Part shown: positions 1-7,627 of the stretch, piece after piece
How the letters are laid out: every line of letters begins with the position of its first letter
How positions within the stretch are numbered: the stretch's first letter is position 1
Assembly: GCA_024281995.1 (NCBI GenBank)
Contig: JAMWZW010000010.1
Location: 40,293 to 104,292 of the forward strand
DNA: 64,000 bases
Source of the DNA: Nitrosomonas sp.
Lineage (GTDB): Bacteria; Pseudomonadota; Gammaproteobacteria; Burkholderiales; Nitrosomonadaceae
Reading direction: 5' to 3'
Notes under the pieces: generated by a model
Database searches by the model: none
What the model was told of the DNA's origin: nothing
What the model saw: the letters and a program-made list of their open reading frames with translations, nothing else
Translations under genes and position numbers: made by a program

Positions 1-1012
1 CACGAACATCCCCGGGAATCGATGTTAATTGCCGATTGTTCAAATCTCCAGGGTCAATGAAGATGACCGACATCGCTTTGTAGGGATTTTCCAGGAAACC
101 GCTACTGTGCGTATAACCAACATTGGCATCCAGCAATGTATTTTTCGTTAACACTTGCGCAACACCTACATTGACGATCCAATCCTGCCGCTCACCACGT
201 AAGATTTCCGAACTATCACGCCGTACAATTTGCGGCAAATAGGCAATTTTAGTGATATACGGCGATGAATCATGATCGAGGATAGCGCCAATATCACTAC
301 TGGTATAACCACCGCCGAACTTAACTGTAGTGAGTTTCTGATTAAAATCCAAACGGCCACCAATGGAGCCAAAACTCGATTTATAATCCCGTTCCCGTGA
401 AAACCCGCCACTCACGCTTAAAGCAGCTTCGTTCCATTCATAACTCAAGCCAAAATTGGCTTGACGCCGGGTTTCCGGGGATGCTGATGACATCACCAAT
501 ACAGATCGGGGATCAACAGCGCTCGTTAATTCTTTAGTAAGGGGGTCACGCCCGATAGGATTTAAACTGCGATCTAAAAGTACTGTGCTATTTAAAATAG
601 GCGAAGCGCCCACCACCACCCCGCCATCGGTATAAGGACGATTACCGCCAGTGGTAGCTAATGGCGTGATGGTTACTGGTGTTGCGCCTGACCAGGTATC
701 CTGGGTATAACCGAAAGAAAATTTAGCGCGATCGGTTAATGAAAAGATGCCACTACCATGCAAAACATCGGCAGTAATCGGTTTTAAGTTATTGGGAGCG
801 CCAAATAAATTGCGCTCGCCTTCCTGGTAGCGGCTATATTGAAAATTGATCCGGTCTTTACCGGTTGCAGGAGCAGATGACATCAATAGTCCGGGTAATA
901 CTAGGGCAGCAGAAGTCAATGCATGCAGCGTTTTCTTTGACTTTATTAATGATGCATCTGAAATATTCAGCCGGTCGTCACACAGACACTGGGGGGCATT
1001 ATCATGTTGCAA
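1..1012 (-). CDS. DUF3570 family outer-membrane-like protein (3' end beyond window)
   Basis: Reading leftward, the frame is open from a TTG at 1010-1012 to the window edge, so the C-terminus is missing. A GAAGG ribosome-binding site lies about 8 bases before this TTG, and no ATG fits better. The N-terminus has a hydrophobic export segment (ALVLPGLLMSSAPA), followed by INFQYSRYQEGER and alternating polar/hydrophobic strands typical of a beta-barrel. The pattern matches the DUF3570 family, of unknown function. It lies just downstream of a DUF4266 lipoprotein-like gene and a TlpA-like thioredoxin, a recurring trio. Identification rests on pattern and neighbours; the molecular role is unknown. 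Confidence 0.75.
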   Translation of the reverse strand, partial: MQHDNAPQCLCDDRLNISDASLIKSKKTLHALTSAALVLPGLLMSSAPATGKDRINFQYSRYQEGERNLFGAPNNLKPITADVLHGSGIFSLTDRAKFSFGYTQDTWSGATPVTITPLATTGGNRPYTDGGVVVGASPILNSTVLLDRSLNPIGRDPLTKELTSAVDPRSVLVMSSASPETRRQANFGLSYEWNEAALSVSGGFSRERDYKSSFGSIGGRLDFNQKLTTVKFGGGYTSSDIGAILDHDSSPYITKIAYLPQIVRRDSSEILRGERQDWIVNVGVAQVLTKNTLLDANVGYTHSSGFLENPYKAMSVIFIDPGDLNNRQLTSIPGDVR

Positions 1013-1049
1013 ATTTTTCTACCTTCAACAACTTCGAACAGGTGTTAAT

Positions 1050-1298
1050 TTAATAACAGCCGCATCCTCCTCCCCCCGAAGAAGATTTATGACTCGGTGC
1101 CGCTTCACGGCTGCTGTAATTGTGGGATTGTATTTCACTTTGCAGTGGATGTGGATCCAATTCCATCTGAGGTTTGGCAAGATTCCCGCGCTCCCAGGGT
1201 GCAACATTGACACAGCCAACCAAGCCAATGATTACTATCCATAAGACGGCAATCCATATCGGACGATCAATTTTGATCAGAAAAGATTTAAAAAACAC
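1050..1298 (-). CDS. DUF4266 small lipoprotein-like protein
   Basis: This 82-residue protein has an N-terminal membrane or export segment (IWIAVLWIVIIGLVGC) with a lipobox-like LVGC. It then carries the family signature PWERGNLAKPQM, an H-Y-S-SREAA stretch and a glycine-rich GGGGCGCY tail. The cysteine tail and the WERG-LAKP block identify DUF4266. The family is poorly characterised; the paired C-terminal cysteines next to a thioredoxin gene suggest a redox or metal-binding partner, but that is inference. It sits between the TlpA-like gene and the DUF3570 gene on the same strand, 17 bases after the former, so co-transcription is likely. Confidence 0.8.
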   Translation of the reverse strand: MFFKSFLIKIDRPIWIAVLWIVIIGLVGCVNVAPWERGNLAKPQMELDPHPLQSEIQSHNYSSREAAPSHKSSSGGGGCGCY

Positions 1299-1315
1299 TA
1301 TTAATATACCAGCAG

Positions 1316-1822
1316 TTATGGATTTTCCATGACCAACTGCGTAATTAGAGCTCGCAACTTTTCTGTTTCACCAGGGCGAAAACCTTGGTGAACATGACGA
1401 ATCATACCCTTTCGATCGATCACGTAGGAAGTCGGCATCGCCATTACTTCCAAGCCTTTGGCGCATTGTTTACTGATATCGGCAACAATAGAAAAATCAG
1501 CGGGATGTTTTGTAAGAAATTCCTGCGCATCAGCGACTTTTTCATCCAGATTAATGCCGACCACATGCAAACCTTTATCTTTTAATTCGCGATCAAGCTC
1601 GTTTAAAAATGGGAAAGATTGCACGCAAGGCGGACACCAAGATGCCCAAAAATCCATATATACCACTTTGCCTTTCAATTCTTGCAGATCATACGCTGGT
1701 TTCCCGTCCAGAGTAGTTAAATGGCAGGCAGAAGATGCTTGATCGAGGTGCTCTGCAACCGAGGTTTGTGCACACACCATTAATAATACACTGGTAAATA
1801 TAGATAATTTCATTTTTCTCAT
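1316..1822 (-). CDS. TlpA-like periplasmic thioredoxin-fold protein
   Basis: The 168-residue protein has a signal peptide ending near SVAEH and one TlpA/ResA-like thioredoxin domain. The redox motif is WASWCPPC at about residues 60-67, and the cis-proline loop is MAMPTSYVID. Such proteins reduce disulfides in periplasmic clients or apo-metalloproteins. A GAGG box lies about 9 bases before the chosen ATG. It is the first gene of the DUF4266-DUF3570 cluster, so its client may be the cysteine-tailed DUF4266 protein; that is inferred from position only. Confidence 0.85.
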   Translation of the reverse strand: MRKMKLSIFTSVLLMVCAQTSVAEHLDQASSACHLTTLDGKPAYDLQELKGKVVYMDFWASWCPPCVQSFPFLNELDRELKDKGLHVVGINLDEKVADAQEFLTKHPADFSIVADISKQCAKGLEVMAMPTSYVIDRKGMIRHVHQGFRPGETEKLRALITQLVMENP

Positions 1823-1875
1823 TATCGCTTACCTCATTAATCTTAGAACAATATTACGTCAATCGTGTAGACTCA

Positions 1876-2349
1876 TCACTCAAACTGATACACCCTAATA
1901 TCTGTGTCGGTATGCGTAACTCCATCCGCTGCCATGCAATGGTAAGAAACTATGAAAGATCTCGCACCCGCACCGGTTTTGTTTACCAGCAATAGGTAAG
2001 TGCCATTTCCACCAGGAACCCTGACTTCAGGACTAAAATTTGCATCGCCTGAAATGGTATCAGTCGTGCTGTTTGCACGATTAATATTATTGCCGATGTG
2101 TATGATTTGTAAATTCACCAATAAATTGTCTTGCGGTGGTGATGTATCCTTGATACTCGCCACCAAGTGATCGGTAGGAACACTTCCGGAATTAGTGCAA
2201 GAAACCTGCGCAAAACCAGTAAAACTGGCAACATTACCATTAGGATCCATAGTCGCGCCTGCATCATGAGCATGACTTGCACTCGCGGTGGTTAATACAA
2301 GTATCAGAAAAAAAACGGAGAGCATTTTATCAAAAAATTGTGATGACAT
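1876..2349 (-). CDS. Small secreted protein, predicted mature N-terminal histidine
   Basis: I do not recognise a family for this 157-residue protein. It has a clear signal peptide (MLSVFFLILVLTTASA) and a SHA cleavage site that would leave HDAG at the mature N-terminus. Two cysteines (QVSCTNSG and SYHCMAAD) could form one disulfide, and the rest looks like a small beta-sandwich. It lies between the TlpA-like gene and a YcnI-like gene on the same strand. Both neighbouring YcnI-like proteins are also predicted to expose histidine first, so copper binding is a reasonable hypothesis. No catalytic motif is visible. Confidence 0.7.
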   Translation of the reverse strand: MSSQFFDKMLSVFFLILVLTTASASHAHDAGATMDPNGNVASFTGFAQVSCTNSGSVPTDHLVASIKDTSPPQDNLLVNLQIIHIGNNINRANSTTDTISGDANFSPEVRVPGGNGTYLLLVNKTGAGARSFIVSYHCMAADGVTHTDTDIRVYQFE

Positions 2350-2525
2350 AATTGTTTATCCCTTATTTTAAGTTTAAAAACCTTTTAATCAATCTATTGA
2401 GACAAAAATTTCTGTATTTCAATAAGCAAAAAAGGCAGCTATGAAGATCATAAGTGCCTCAAAATTTATCCAAAAGATTGGCCTTATCTTTTTATTCATT
2501 ATATGCATACCTCAAGATGCTTTCT

Positions 2526-2565
2526 AAAAAAACCTCGCTCCGAGAAGGAAGGAGGGAGAGCGAGG
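2526..2565 (-). terminator. Rho-independent terminator after the YcnI-like gene
   Basis: On the minus strand an 8-bp stem, CCTCGCTC paired with GAGCGAGG (2533-2540 and 2558-2565), is followed by seven T residues (2526-2532). It lies 34 bases past the stop of the 2600-3349 gene and should separate it from the downstream secreted-protein gene. Confidence 0.8.
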
Positions 2566-2599
2566 GTTTCATCACAACAGCAACCGGTATTACAATTAA

Positions 2600-3349
2600 T
2601 TACTGTGGCCAGATTTGTGTGCCATCAAGCTTAATAGGCATGTCACGATTAATTTGTGCAGCCGATGGCTTGACTTCAACGACAACACCTTTACCGCCAC
2701 AGCTCTCTGGCAACGGATTGGTAGTCGTATTACGAACTACTGTCAAAGTTGCCGGACCATCATCGGTTGTACCGACACGATCATAAGGTGTACCTAAATT
2801 ATTATGTGTCCAGAAATTGACCGTATTTTCATTAAAACCAGAAGTTGAAGTAATTTCGCAAATATCTGCGATAGATACGTAGAATTTTACACTCGCAACA
2901 CAAGAATCAGATTTTAACGTTACCGGTCCAACCCTGAATGAAATATAACCATTCATATCATGAGGCAATGAATCGCCACCGCCAGCCCAAAAACCTAGCA
3001 CATTCCCATCCGCATCAGTTTTTGATTGTTGATGGGTAAAAACTTCCTTGCTATAGTTTTTCTTGATCAAATTGCCCCAATTATCAACAAAATCGGCCAA
3101 AGTACCGGTGTGAGGCTGACCATCAACTGTAACGGTTGAATCCACTCCATCTGGAAATACCACACTCGTACCAATAACGTTGCTTTCCCCACAACCATGA
3201 CCAACAATCACATTGTTACTGGCTCTTATGTTGTCAGCAATTTCAGGTACTTCCAAACGAGTATGTGCTAATGCACTTACACCACTGACGCATATAGCTA
3301 TAGTGGCTATTGAAATCGTAAAAAATTTTAGTCCGTGTTTTGTATACAT
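2600..3349 (-). CDS. YcnI/DUF1775-like secreted protein, paralogue A
   Basis: This 249-residue exported protein has a signal peptide ending in SALA, giving a predicted mature start HTRLEVPE. It then shows NNVIVGHGCGES and GTSVVFPDGV, which resemble the N-terminal His plus PHGC-type block of YcnI/DUF1775 copper-binding proteins. Four further cysteines could form disulfides. It lacks an obvious C-terminal membrane anchor. It is about half identical to the 3913-4668 product and diverges from it across a 560-bp intergenic region. The DUF1775 link is remote and based on motif order; copper binding is inferred from that family. Confidence 0.65.
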   Translation of the reverse strand: MYTKHGLKFFTISIATIAICVSGVSALAHTRLEVPEIADNIRASNNVIVGHGCGESNVIGTSVVFPDGVDSTVTVDGQPHTGTLADFVDNWGNLIKKNYSKEVFTHQQSKTDADGNVLGFWAGGGDSLPHDMNGYISFRVGPVTLKSDSCVASVKFYVSIADICEITSTSGFNENTVNFWTHNNLGTPYDRVGTTDDGPATLTVVRNTTTNPLPESCGGKGVVVEVKPSAAQINRDMPIKLDGTQIWPQ

Positions 3350-3537
3350 CTTTATACTCTTAAATTTTTTCTAAAAATTGTTAATCGTCACAGTAAAGAA
3401 CCCAATCAATCTCATATCATGATTTGCCGATAAATTATTGCCATCAACGCATTTAAAATTACCGTAAGCAATCACTTATACGAGCGTCCACTCCACTCTT
3501 TCTGCTTTTTGATTATCTGACTCCATCATTAAAATAT

Positions 3538-3559
3538 CAATGCGACAAATTGTCGCACC
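3538..3559 (-). repeat. 22-bp palindromic motif, copy 1
   Basis: The core TGCGACAA-A-TTGTCGCA (3541-3557) is a perfect 8+1+8 palindrome. Two more copies of the same 22-bp motif occur at 3689-3710 and 8106-8127. It could be a dimeric regulator site or a small dispersed repeat. Confidence 0.6.
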
Positions 3560-3688
3560 CCTCCAACTTGCAATTTCATAGATCAAGTTATGGAAATTAA
3601 GAAACCAAGGAAACGCTGAAGAAATCAACATGTAAATTATTAAAACTTCCCTATACGCAAGCATGAACTTTGCTTTCAACAAAACCCA

Positions 3689-3710
3689 GGTGCGGCATTT
3701 TGCCACATTG
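3689..3710 (+). repeat. 22-bp palindromic motif, copy 2
   Basis: Reads GGTGCGGCATTTTGCC followed by ACATTG. It matches copy 1 in inverted orientation and copy 3 at nearly all positions (consensus GGTGCGRCAWTTTGYC, then RYATTG). It lies about 200 bases upstream of the plus-strand YcnI-like gene. Confidence 0.6.
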
Positions 3711-3912
3711 CCATATTTGGAACTTTCCATAACAATGCGTGCTTTCTAAAAAGTTAAAGTCATACAAGAGCCATTTATTTCTTTATTTGAAAACCATGGA
3801 CTGAGGAGTTTATTTAGTCTATTGGCTTTGTTGTTAATCAGCTTCACACTTCACTCGATCTGTAATTACCAACTTAGAGCAGAATTATGTATAGGGAGCT
3901 AGGGAGTTAATA

Positions 3913-4668
3913 ATGCGAAAAAATAAAAGAGTACGATTTGCAATACAAACTTTTTTGGGTTTAATGGTAAGCATTGCTGTAGTCCAGAATGTCACGGCAC
4001 ATACAGTTTTAGAAACACCGCAAGTTACCGAACTGAAAAGGACTGCTAACAATATCGTCATTGGACACGGATGTGGAGAATCACCTGTCATTGGTACCAG
4101 TATTGTTTTTCCTGATGGAATAGACTCAAAGATTACTGCTGGCGCAGATCCTCATAGCGGTGCTTTGAGTGATTTCGTGACAAATTGGGGAAATCTCATA
4201 CAATTACTGCAAAATCGCTCAGTGTTTACTGAGCAAGATGAAAAAACCGATAATAGTGGCAATGTGGTTGGGTTCTGGTCGGGCGGTGGACGAGGCGTCG
4301 CTGCAAACCTTAATGCTTATATTCCCTTTACAGTAAGTGCCGCTGTTTTTGAAGCTGGCTCTTGTGCCAAAAGCGTAAGATTCGATGTCGCGATCGTTGA
4401 TGTATGCCAAATAACACCAATCAGTGGATTTTCGGATGATGTGGTAAGTTTATGGACTCCAGCCGTAGGATCTAAATATGATGGCACTCCTGGTGGACAT
4501 GCTTACGATTCACCTGCATTCCTCACGATCAATCGTGATTTGGAAAATAATCCATTACCTGATACCTGCGAGGAAGGCCTCGATGTATTTGTTAGGCCAT
4601 CAGCTGCTCAAATCGACCGTGACATGCCCATTATTTTTAATGGCATACAAGTATGGCCACAACCTTAA
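3913..4668 (+). CDS. YcnI/DUF1775-like secreted protein, paralogue B
   Basis: This 251-residue protein is the paralogue of the 2600-3349 product, sharing NNIVIGHGCGES, GTSIVFPDGID, DFVTNWGNLI, VVGFWSGGG and the ending RPSAAQIDRDMPI. The signal peptide ends at NVTA, predicting a mature HTVLETPQ. The first histidine, the GHGC cysteine and downstream cysteines are conserved between the two copies, suggesting function. It is followed after 20 bases by the PEP-CTERM gene, so the two are probably co-transcribed. A role in periplasmic copper handling is inferred from the YcnI family. Confidence 0.65.
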   Translation: MRKNKRVRFAIQTFLGLMVSIAVVQNVTAHTVLETPQVTELKRTANNIVIGHGCGESPVIGTSIVFPDGIDSKITAGADPHSGALSDFVTNWGNLIQLLQNRSVFTEQDEKTDNSGNVVGFWSGGGRGVAANLNAYIPFTVSAAVFEAGSCAKSVRFDVAIVDVCQITPISGFSDDVVSLWTPAVGSKYDGTPGGHAYDSPAFLTINRDLENNPLPDTCEEGLDVFVRPSAAQIDRDMPIIFNGIQVWPQP

Positions 4669-4688
4669 TATCTAAGGAGGAAAGTGGA

Positions 4689-5333
4689 ATGGCAAAAATT
4701 CAATCAATTTCGCTTGCTTTCGCTGTGGCACTCGTATTTGCTTCAAAGGCTACCTTAGCGACAATTACTTATACCGATGAAGCTACTTTTAATGAAGCTC
4801 TAGGGGGAACTTCTGCGATAATCGAAAGTTTTGAAGAACCCTCTACAGATACGAATACGACACCACTTAGTTTTCCAACTGCCGATATTGCTTGTGATGG
4901 GTCAACATGGTGCTCAGATTTTTTTGGGACATCCCCTCTGATGCCGACGGATGGCTCGCAAGGCGTTTACTTTGCAACGCCCGATAGCATCACTTTTACA
5001 TTTAGTTCCCCTATCACTGCTTTCGCAATTGATATTGGTGATTTGGGCACCCGCGGCGCCACCGACCTCAGTGTCACTTTATCAAATGGGAATTCGACCA
5101 CACTTTTAACAGAATATAGCGGAAGTAGTTATAGTCAAACCTTTGTCGGCCTGATTGACGATGCTGAATTTACGACGATTACTTTTCACGGTACAGTTGC
5201 GGACGATGGCATTTATTTTGATCGTATGCAAACAGCCGTCGTAGCGGCGCCCGTACCGGAACCGGAAGCTTCTGCAATGGTAATCACTGGATTAGCTATT
5301 TTAGGATTGTTTGCCTACCGTAGAAAACGATAA
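4689..5333 (+). CDS. PEP-CTERM sorting-domain protein
   Basis: The product has a signal peptide (AFAVALVFASKATLA), a central beta-rich body and a C-terminal PEP-CTERM signal: VPEPEASAMV, a hydrophobic helix (ITGLAILGLFAY) and RRKR. Such proteins are processed by exosortase EpsH and exported to the surface or extracellular matrix. The start at 4689 is chosen because a strong AAGGAGG lies 8 bases upstream; an in-frame ATG at 4653 overlaps the previous gene. The body has two cysteines (IACDGSTWC) and no recognised enzyme motif. No exosortase gene is in the window. Confidence 0.85.
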   Translation: MAKIQSISLAFAVALVFASKATLATITYTDEATFNEALGGTSAIIESFEEPSTDTNTTPLSFPTADIACDGSTWCSDFFGTSPLMPTDGSQGVYFATPDSITFTFSSPITAFAIDIGDLGTRGATDLSVTLSNGNSTTLLTEYSGSSYSQTFVGLIDDAEFTTITFHGTVADDGIYFDRMQTAVVAAPVPEPEASAMVITGLAILGLFAYRRKR

Positions 5334-5981
5334 ACCGCCTATAAAGCAGAATCGAGGCAAGTCGAGGAAAGGATTATTCTTTCAATACAAGCTCTTCTGA
5401 TACCCCGCCCTCTTGGTACGGGGTAATCCATTTTTCAATGGTATCGTTAGAAAACTTAATTCATGCAAATAATGGCGTTGCTTACTAGAATGCATAGACG
5501 CCTCTCATTATTAGGTCGCTACAAATTCCAGAAAGACAGAAATCCAAATATTGTCTGATGGTTACTCCCGGTTATGGAGATACAAATATCGTCAAAACAA
5601 ATATTTTATTTCACAATGGCGTGAACTTGACGATCATAGCCAATGGCAATTCATAACTCACCTAGTGCTAATTAACCCAAATTCTTGAGGAACTAATCAA
5701 AAAGTATCCATTTCCTCGAATGTTTCCCTCAAATTCCTCTCAGATTCGATAAGATAAACTTATTTTCTCCCATTTTTCATTTCGTTTTTATCTCGGAAAT
5801 CCTTCGATTGTGGTAGCAGACCTAGATGAAATGTAAGAGAAACTCCCAGAAACCTGATGAAGCAACAGGTAAGCAACAAAAGGTTACGCTGCGACATTCT
5901 ATGCGCTGAGAGTTCAAAGAATTTCCGGTTATTATAATAAAGATAATGTAACTTGGATGTCAGTTAACTTTCGGAGAAAAA
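5334..5981. other. Intergenic, no gene seen
   Basis: Apart from the hairpin at 5401-5425, this A+T-rich stretch has no open frame with coding features. A GGAG ribosome-binding site precedes the next gene at 5982. Confidence 0.5.
5401..5425 (+). terminator. Probable terminator after the PEP-CTERM gene
   Basis: A 7-bp stem, TACCCCG (5401-5407) paired with CGGGGTA (5419-5425), is followed by ATCCATTTTT. The stem is G+C-rich but the T run starts 5 bases late, so termination may be partial. Confidence 0.5.
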
Positions 5982-6728
5982 ATGAGCATTCCAACAGAAT
6001 TTTGGCTGCATCATTCGATTTTTTACGCTTTATTATTTCTAATTCATTACCTCAATGGCGTATTAGTCATTCATCGAAATTTTAAAGTTAACTACACACG
6101 AAAGATCAATCACTTCGCTTTCTTCTTTCTGCCTACCTTACTGTCGTCTGTAATTGAATACAGATACAGCGCAGCAACATTTTTCATGGATATGGTGTGT
6201 GCATTTATATTCCTGACTTTTTTTATTGCGCCTCTACGCAATAAAATTAGGCCACTGTATGTAATGTTTTGTTCGTTTGACAGACCAGAAGATAGGCCAT
6301 TAACGCTCACTTGGCTTTATACGCAGTTTATTGCAAGCTATTTAGTGCTCATTCCATTGCTGGTCTATTTCGAAAACCATAATATGCTTCCTATGATAAT
6401 GATCATTATCATAGCCAATGGTGTGGGTGATGGCCTTGCTGAACCGGTAGGTATAAGATTTGGAAAAAGAAAATATATGACCTACGCACTTTTTACTAAA
6501 GAAAGATATGTACGTAGCTATATCGGTAGTACCTGCGTATTTAGCACAACTTTTATCGCAATATTAATATTTCACCAACATTTCAATTCAATTCAGCTAG
6601 TTATCGCTCTTCTGACTGTACCAATTTTAATTACCTTGGCTGAAGCATTTTCTCCACACACATGGGATAGTCCGTTTATATACGCGGTAGGAGGTATTGC
6701 AATAATCGCTATTTTTAGTATCTTTTAG
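5982..6728 (+). CDS. Dolichol/phytol kinase-like (CTP-dependent) membrane protein
   Basis: This 248-residue integral membrane protein has about seven hydrophobic segments. It carries RKINHFAFF near residue 47, and GDGLAEPVGIRFGKRKY followed by RSYIGSTCVFSTT at about residues 148-190. The GD-G--FGK and GS motifs are those of the CTP-dependent lipid kinase family (dolichol, phytol/farnesol and diacylglycerol kinases) near the CDP-diacylglycerol synthases. The substrate cannot be told from sequence. A CGGAG box lies about 5 bases before the ATG. The gene stands alone, and a 19-bp perfect palindrome overlaps its stop codon. Confidence 0.6.
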   Translation: MSIPTEFWLHHSIFYALLFLIHYLNGVLVIHRNFKVNYTRKINHFAFFFLPTLLSSVIEYRYSAATFFMDMVCAFIFLTFFIAPLRNKIRPLYVMFCSFDRPEDRPLTLTWLYTQFIASYLVLIPLLVYFENHNMLPMIMIIIIANGVGDGLAEPVGIRFGKRKYMTYALFTKERYVRSYIGSTCVFSTTFIAILIFHQHFNSIQLVIALLTVPILITLAEAFSPHTWDSPFIYAVGGIAIIAIFSIF

Positions 6729-6758
6729 TTTTGATGATTATCAAAACTAAAAGATACT
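6717..6758. repeat. Perfect 19-bp inverted repeat over a stop codon
   Basis: AGTATCTTTTAGTTTTGAT (6717-6735) and its exact complement (6740-6758) flank a GATT loop. The left arm contains the TAG stop of the kinase-like gene. The hairpin is A+T-rich and has no T tract, so it is not a classical terminator; it could protect the mRNA 3' end or block antisense transcription. Confidence 0.75.
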
Positions 6759-6788
6759 ATGATTTGTAGCGGAGTTCTTTTCATCAAT

Positions 6789-6845
6789 TTAAGGCAAGTC
6801 GAGTCGATAATCCAAGCCAACGCCGATCTACTTGCCTTAATTTTT
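6789..6845 (+). terminator. Possible terminator, 11-bp inverted repeat plus T run
   Basis: TTAAGGCAAGT (6789-6799) pairs with ACTTGCCTTAA (6830-6840), followed by TTTTT. The 30-base loop is long for an intrinsic terminator, but the position fits the end of the kinase-like transcript. Confidence 0.4.
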
Positions 6846-7014
6846 GCACATACCTACCAATTATCCGTTCATCCCTATACTTATTAAAAGATAATGCCTT
6901 ACTCGAGGCGATTGGAATTGCTGATAATAAACAAGGCGCAGATGACGCAACATTTAAAAAGCAAACAATTTCACTAACTGAGCAGCAACAAAACCAATTC
7001 TGATTTTCTATAAA
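6846..7014 (+). other. Intergenic with a short orphan reading frame
   Basis: An open stretch of about 50 codons without an ATG start (roughly 6850-7003) ends in LEAIGIADNKQGADD and a polyglutamine-like TEQQQNQF. It could be the tail of a decayed gene. No homology can be claimed. Confidence 0.25.
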
Positions 7015-7395
7015 TTACGCACCTGAACTCCCACTGCCACTTTTAGCAAAGATATAACCAAGAATTGCAGTAAATACTGGCAGGAGCGCTTGGGTAACAA
7101 TTGTCTGAAATAGATCTTGAGCGCTTTTAACCGCTATGGCACTAAGTTCTTTATACTGCTCAATTGCTTGATTATTGTCTGGGTAATCCTTAAGCATTCC
7201 CAATGTAGGAGCATCCGGATGGTGAGAAATTAGAAGATAAACCGCGCTGAGTGTTACTATAGCTATGACAATGCCGACTGCCGTAGCAAGTTTAAGTCCT
7301 GCTCTTTGCACAAATGGTACGGGTTGCACTTTAATATCATGCACTTCAGCCATCACTTCTTCAGGTGCAATTATCTGTTTTCCACTCGTATTCAT
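7015..7395 (-). CDS. Small two-helix membrane protein, partner of RHH gene
   Basis: I do not recognise this 126-residue protein. It has a polar N-terminus, a membrane helix (TAVGIVIAIVTLSAVYLLI, about residues 38-56), a soluble helical linker with QAIEQYKELSAIAVKSAQ, a second helix (LLPVFTAILGYIFA) and a GSGSSGA tail. It begins 10 bases after the stop of the ribbon-helix-helix gene, so the two form an operon. The layout is compatible with a regulated membrane effector or a toxin-antitoxin-like pair, but nothing in the sequence proves this. Confidence 0.6.
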   Translation of the reverse strand: MNTSGKQIIAPEEVMAEVHDIKVQPVPFVQRAGLKLATAVGIVIAIVTLSAVYLLISHHPDAPTLGMLKDYPDNNQAIEQYKELSAIAVKSAQDLFQTIVTQALLPVFTAILGYIFAKSGSGSSGA

Positions 7396-7405
7396 TATCA
7401 GGATC

Positions 7406-7627
7406 TCACGGAATAATGATATCTTTTAAGACACGATCGTCTTCGTCCGTAATCGATACTTTATTTTTTGAATTAATGGGTGCCTGGGTGGAAAGCATGT
7501 TGTAGGTAGCTAAGGCTCGCTTAATAATTTCCGCTTTAGTCGTGTGTTTTTCAGCTGCTAAAGCGGATAATTTTTCATCAAAAGCCGCATCAAGATCAAT
7601 CGTATATCGTGTAGTGTTACTAGCCAT
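7406..7627 (-). CDS. Ribbon-helix-helix DNA-binding protein
   Basis: The 73-residue product has a beta strand (TRYTIDLDAAFDEKL) followed by two helices (LSALAAEKHTTKAEIIKRALATY), the CopG/MetJ-type ribbon-helix-helix fold, plus a short charged tail. The start at 7627 is chosen because GGAGGAG lies 6 bases upstream; an in-frame ATG at 7642 would overlap that box. It is probably an autoregulator of itself and the membrane protein downstream. The family is common in antitoxins and plasmid control. Confidence 0.7.
   Translation of the reverse strand: MASNTTRYTIDLDAAFDEKLSALAAEKHTTKAEIIKRALATYNMLSTQAPINSKNKVSITDEDDRVLKDIIIP

Larger units (their letters stand above)
3350..3912. other. Divergent intergenic region between the two YcnI-like genes
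   Basis: No convincing gene is present. The stretch must hold the promoters of both diverging YcnI-like genes. It contains two copies of a 22-bp palindromic motif (3538-3559 and 3689-3710). A GGGAG ribosome-binding site lies about 6 bases before the ATG at 3913. An 84-codon frame on the minus strand (3476-3730) has no ribosome-binding site and no recognisable protein features. Confidence 0.6.

Noticed and set aside
3476-3730. 84-codon minus-strand frame between the YcnI-like genes
   Set aside because: No ribosome-binding site or protein-like features, and it overlaps two palindromic motif copies; more likely a chance frame in a promoter region.
5341-6800. Shared AGGCAAGTCGAG word at about 5354 and 6790
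   Set aside because: Only 12 bases long with unrelated flanks, so likely chance.
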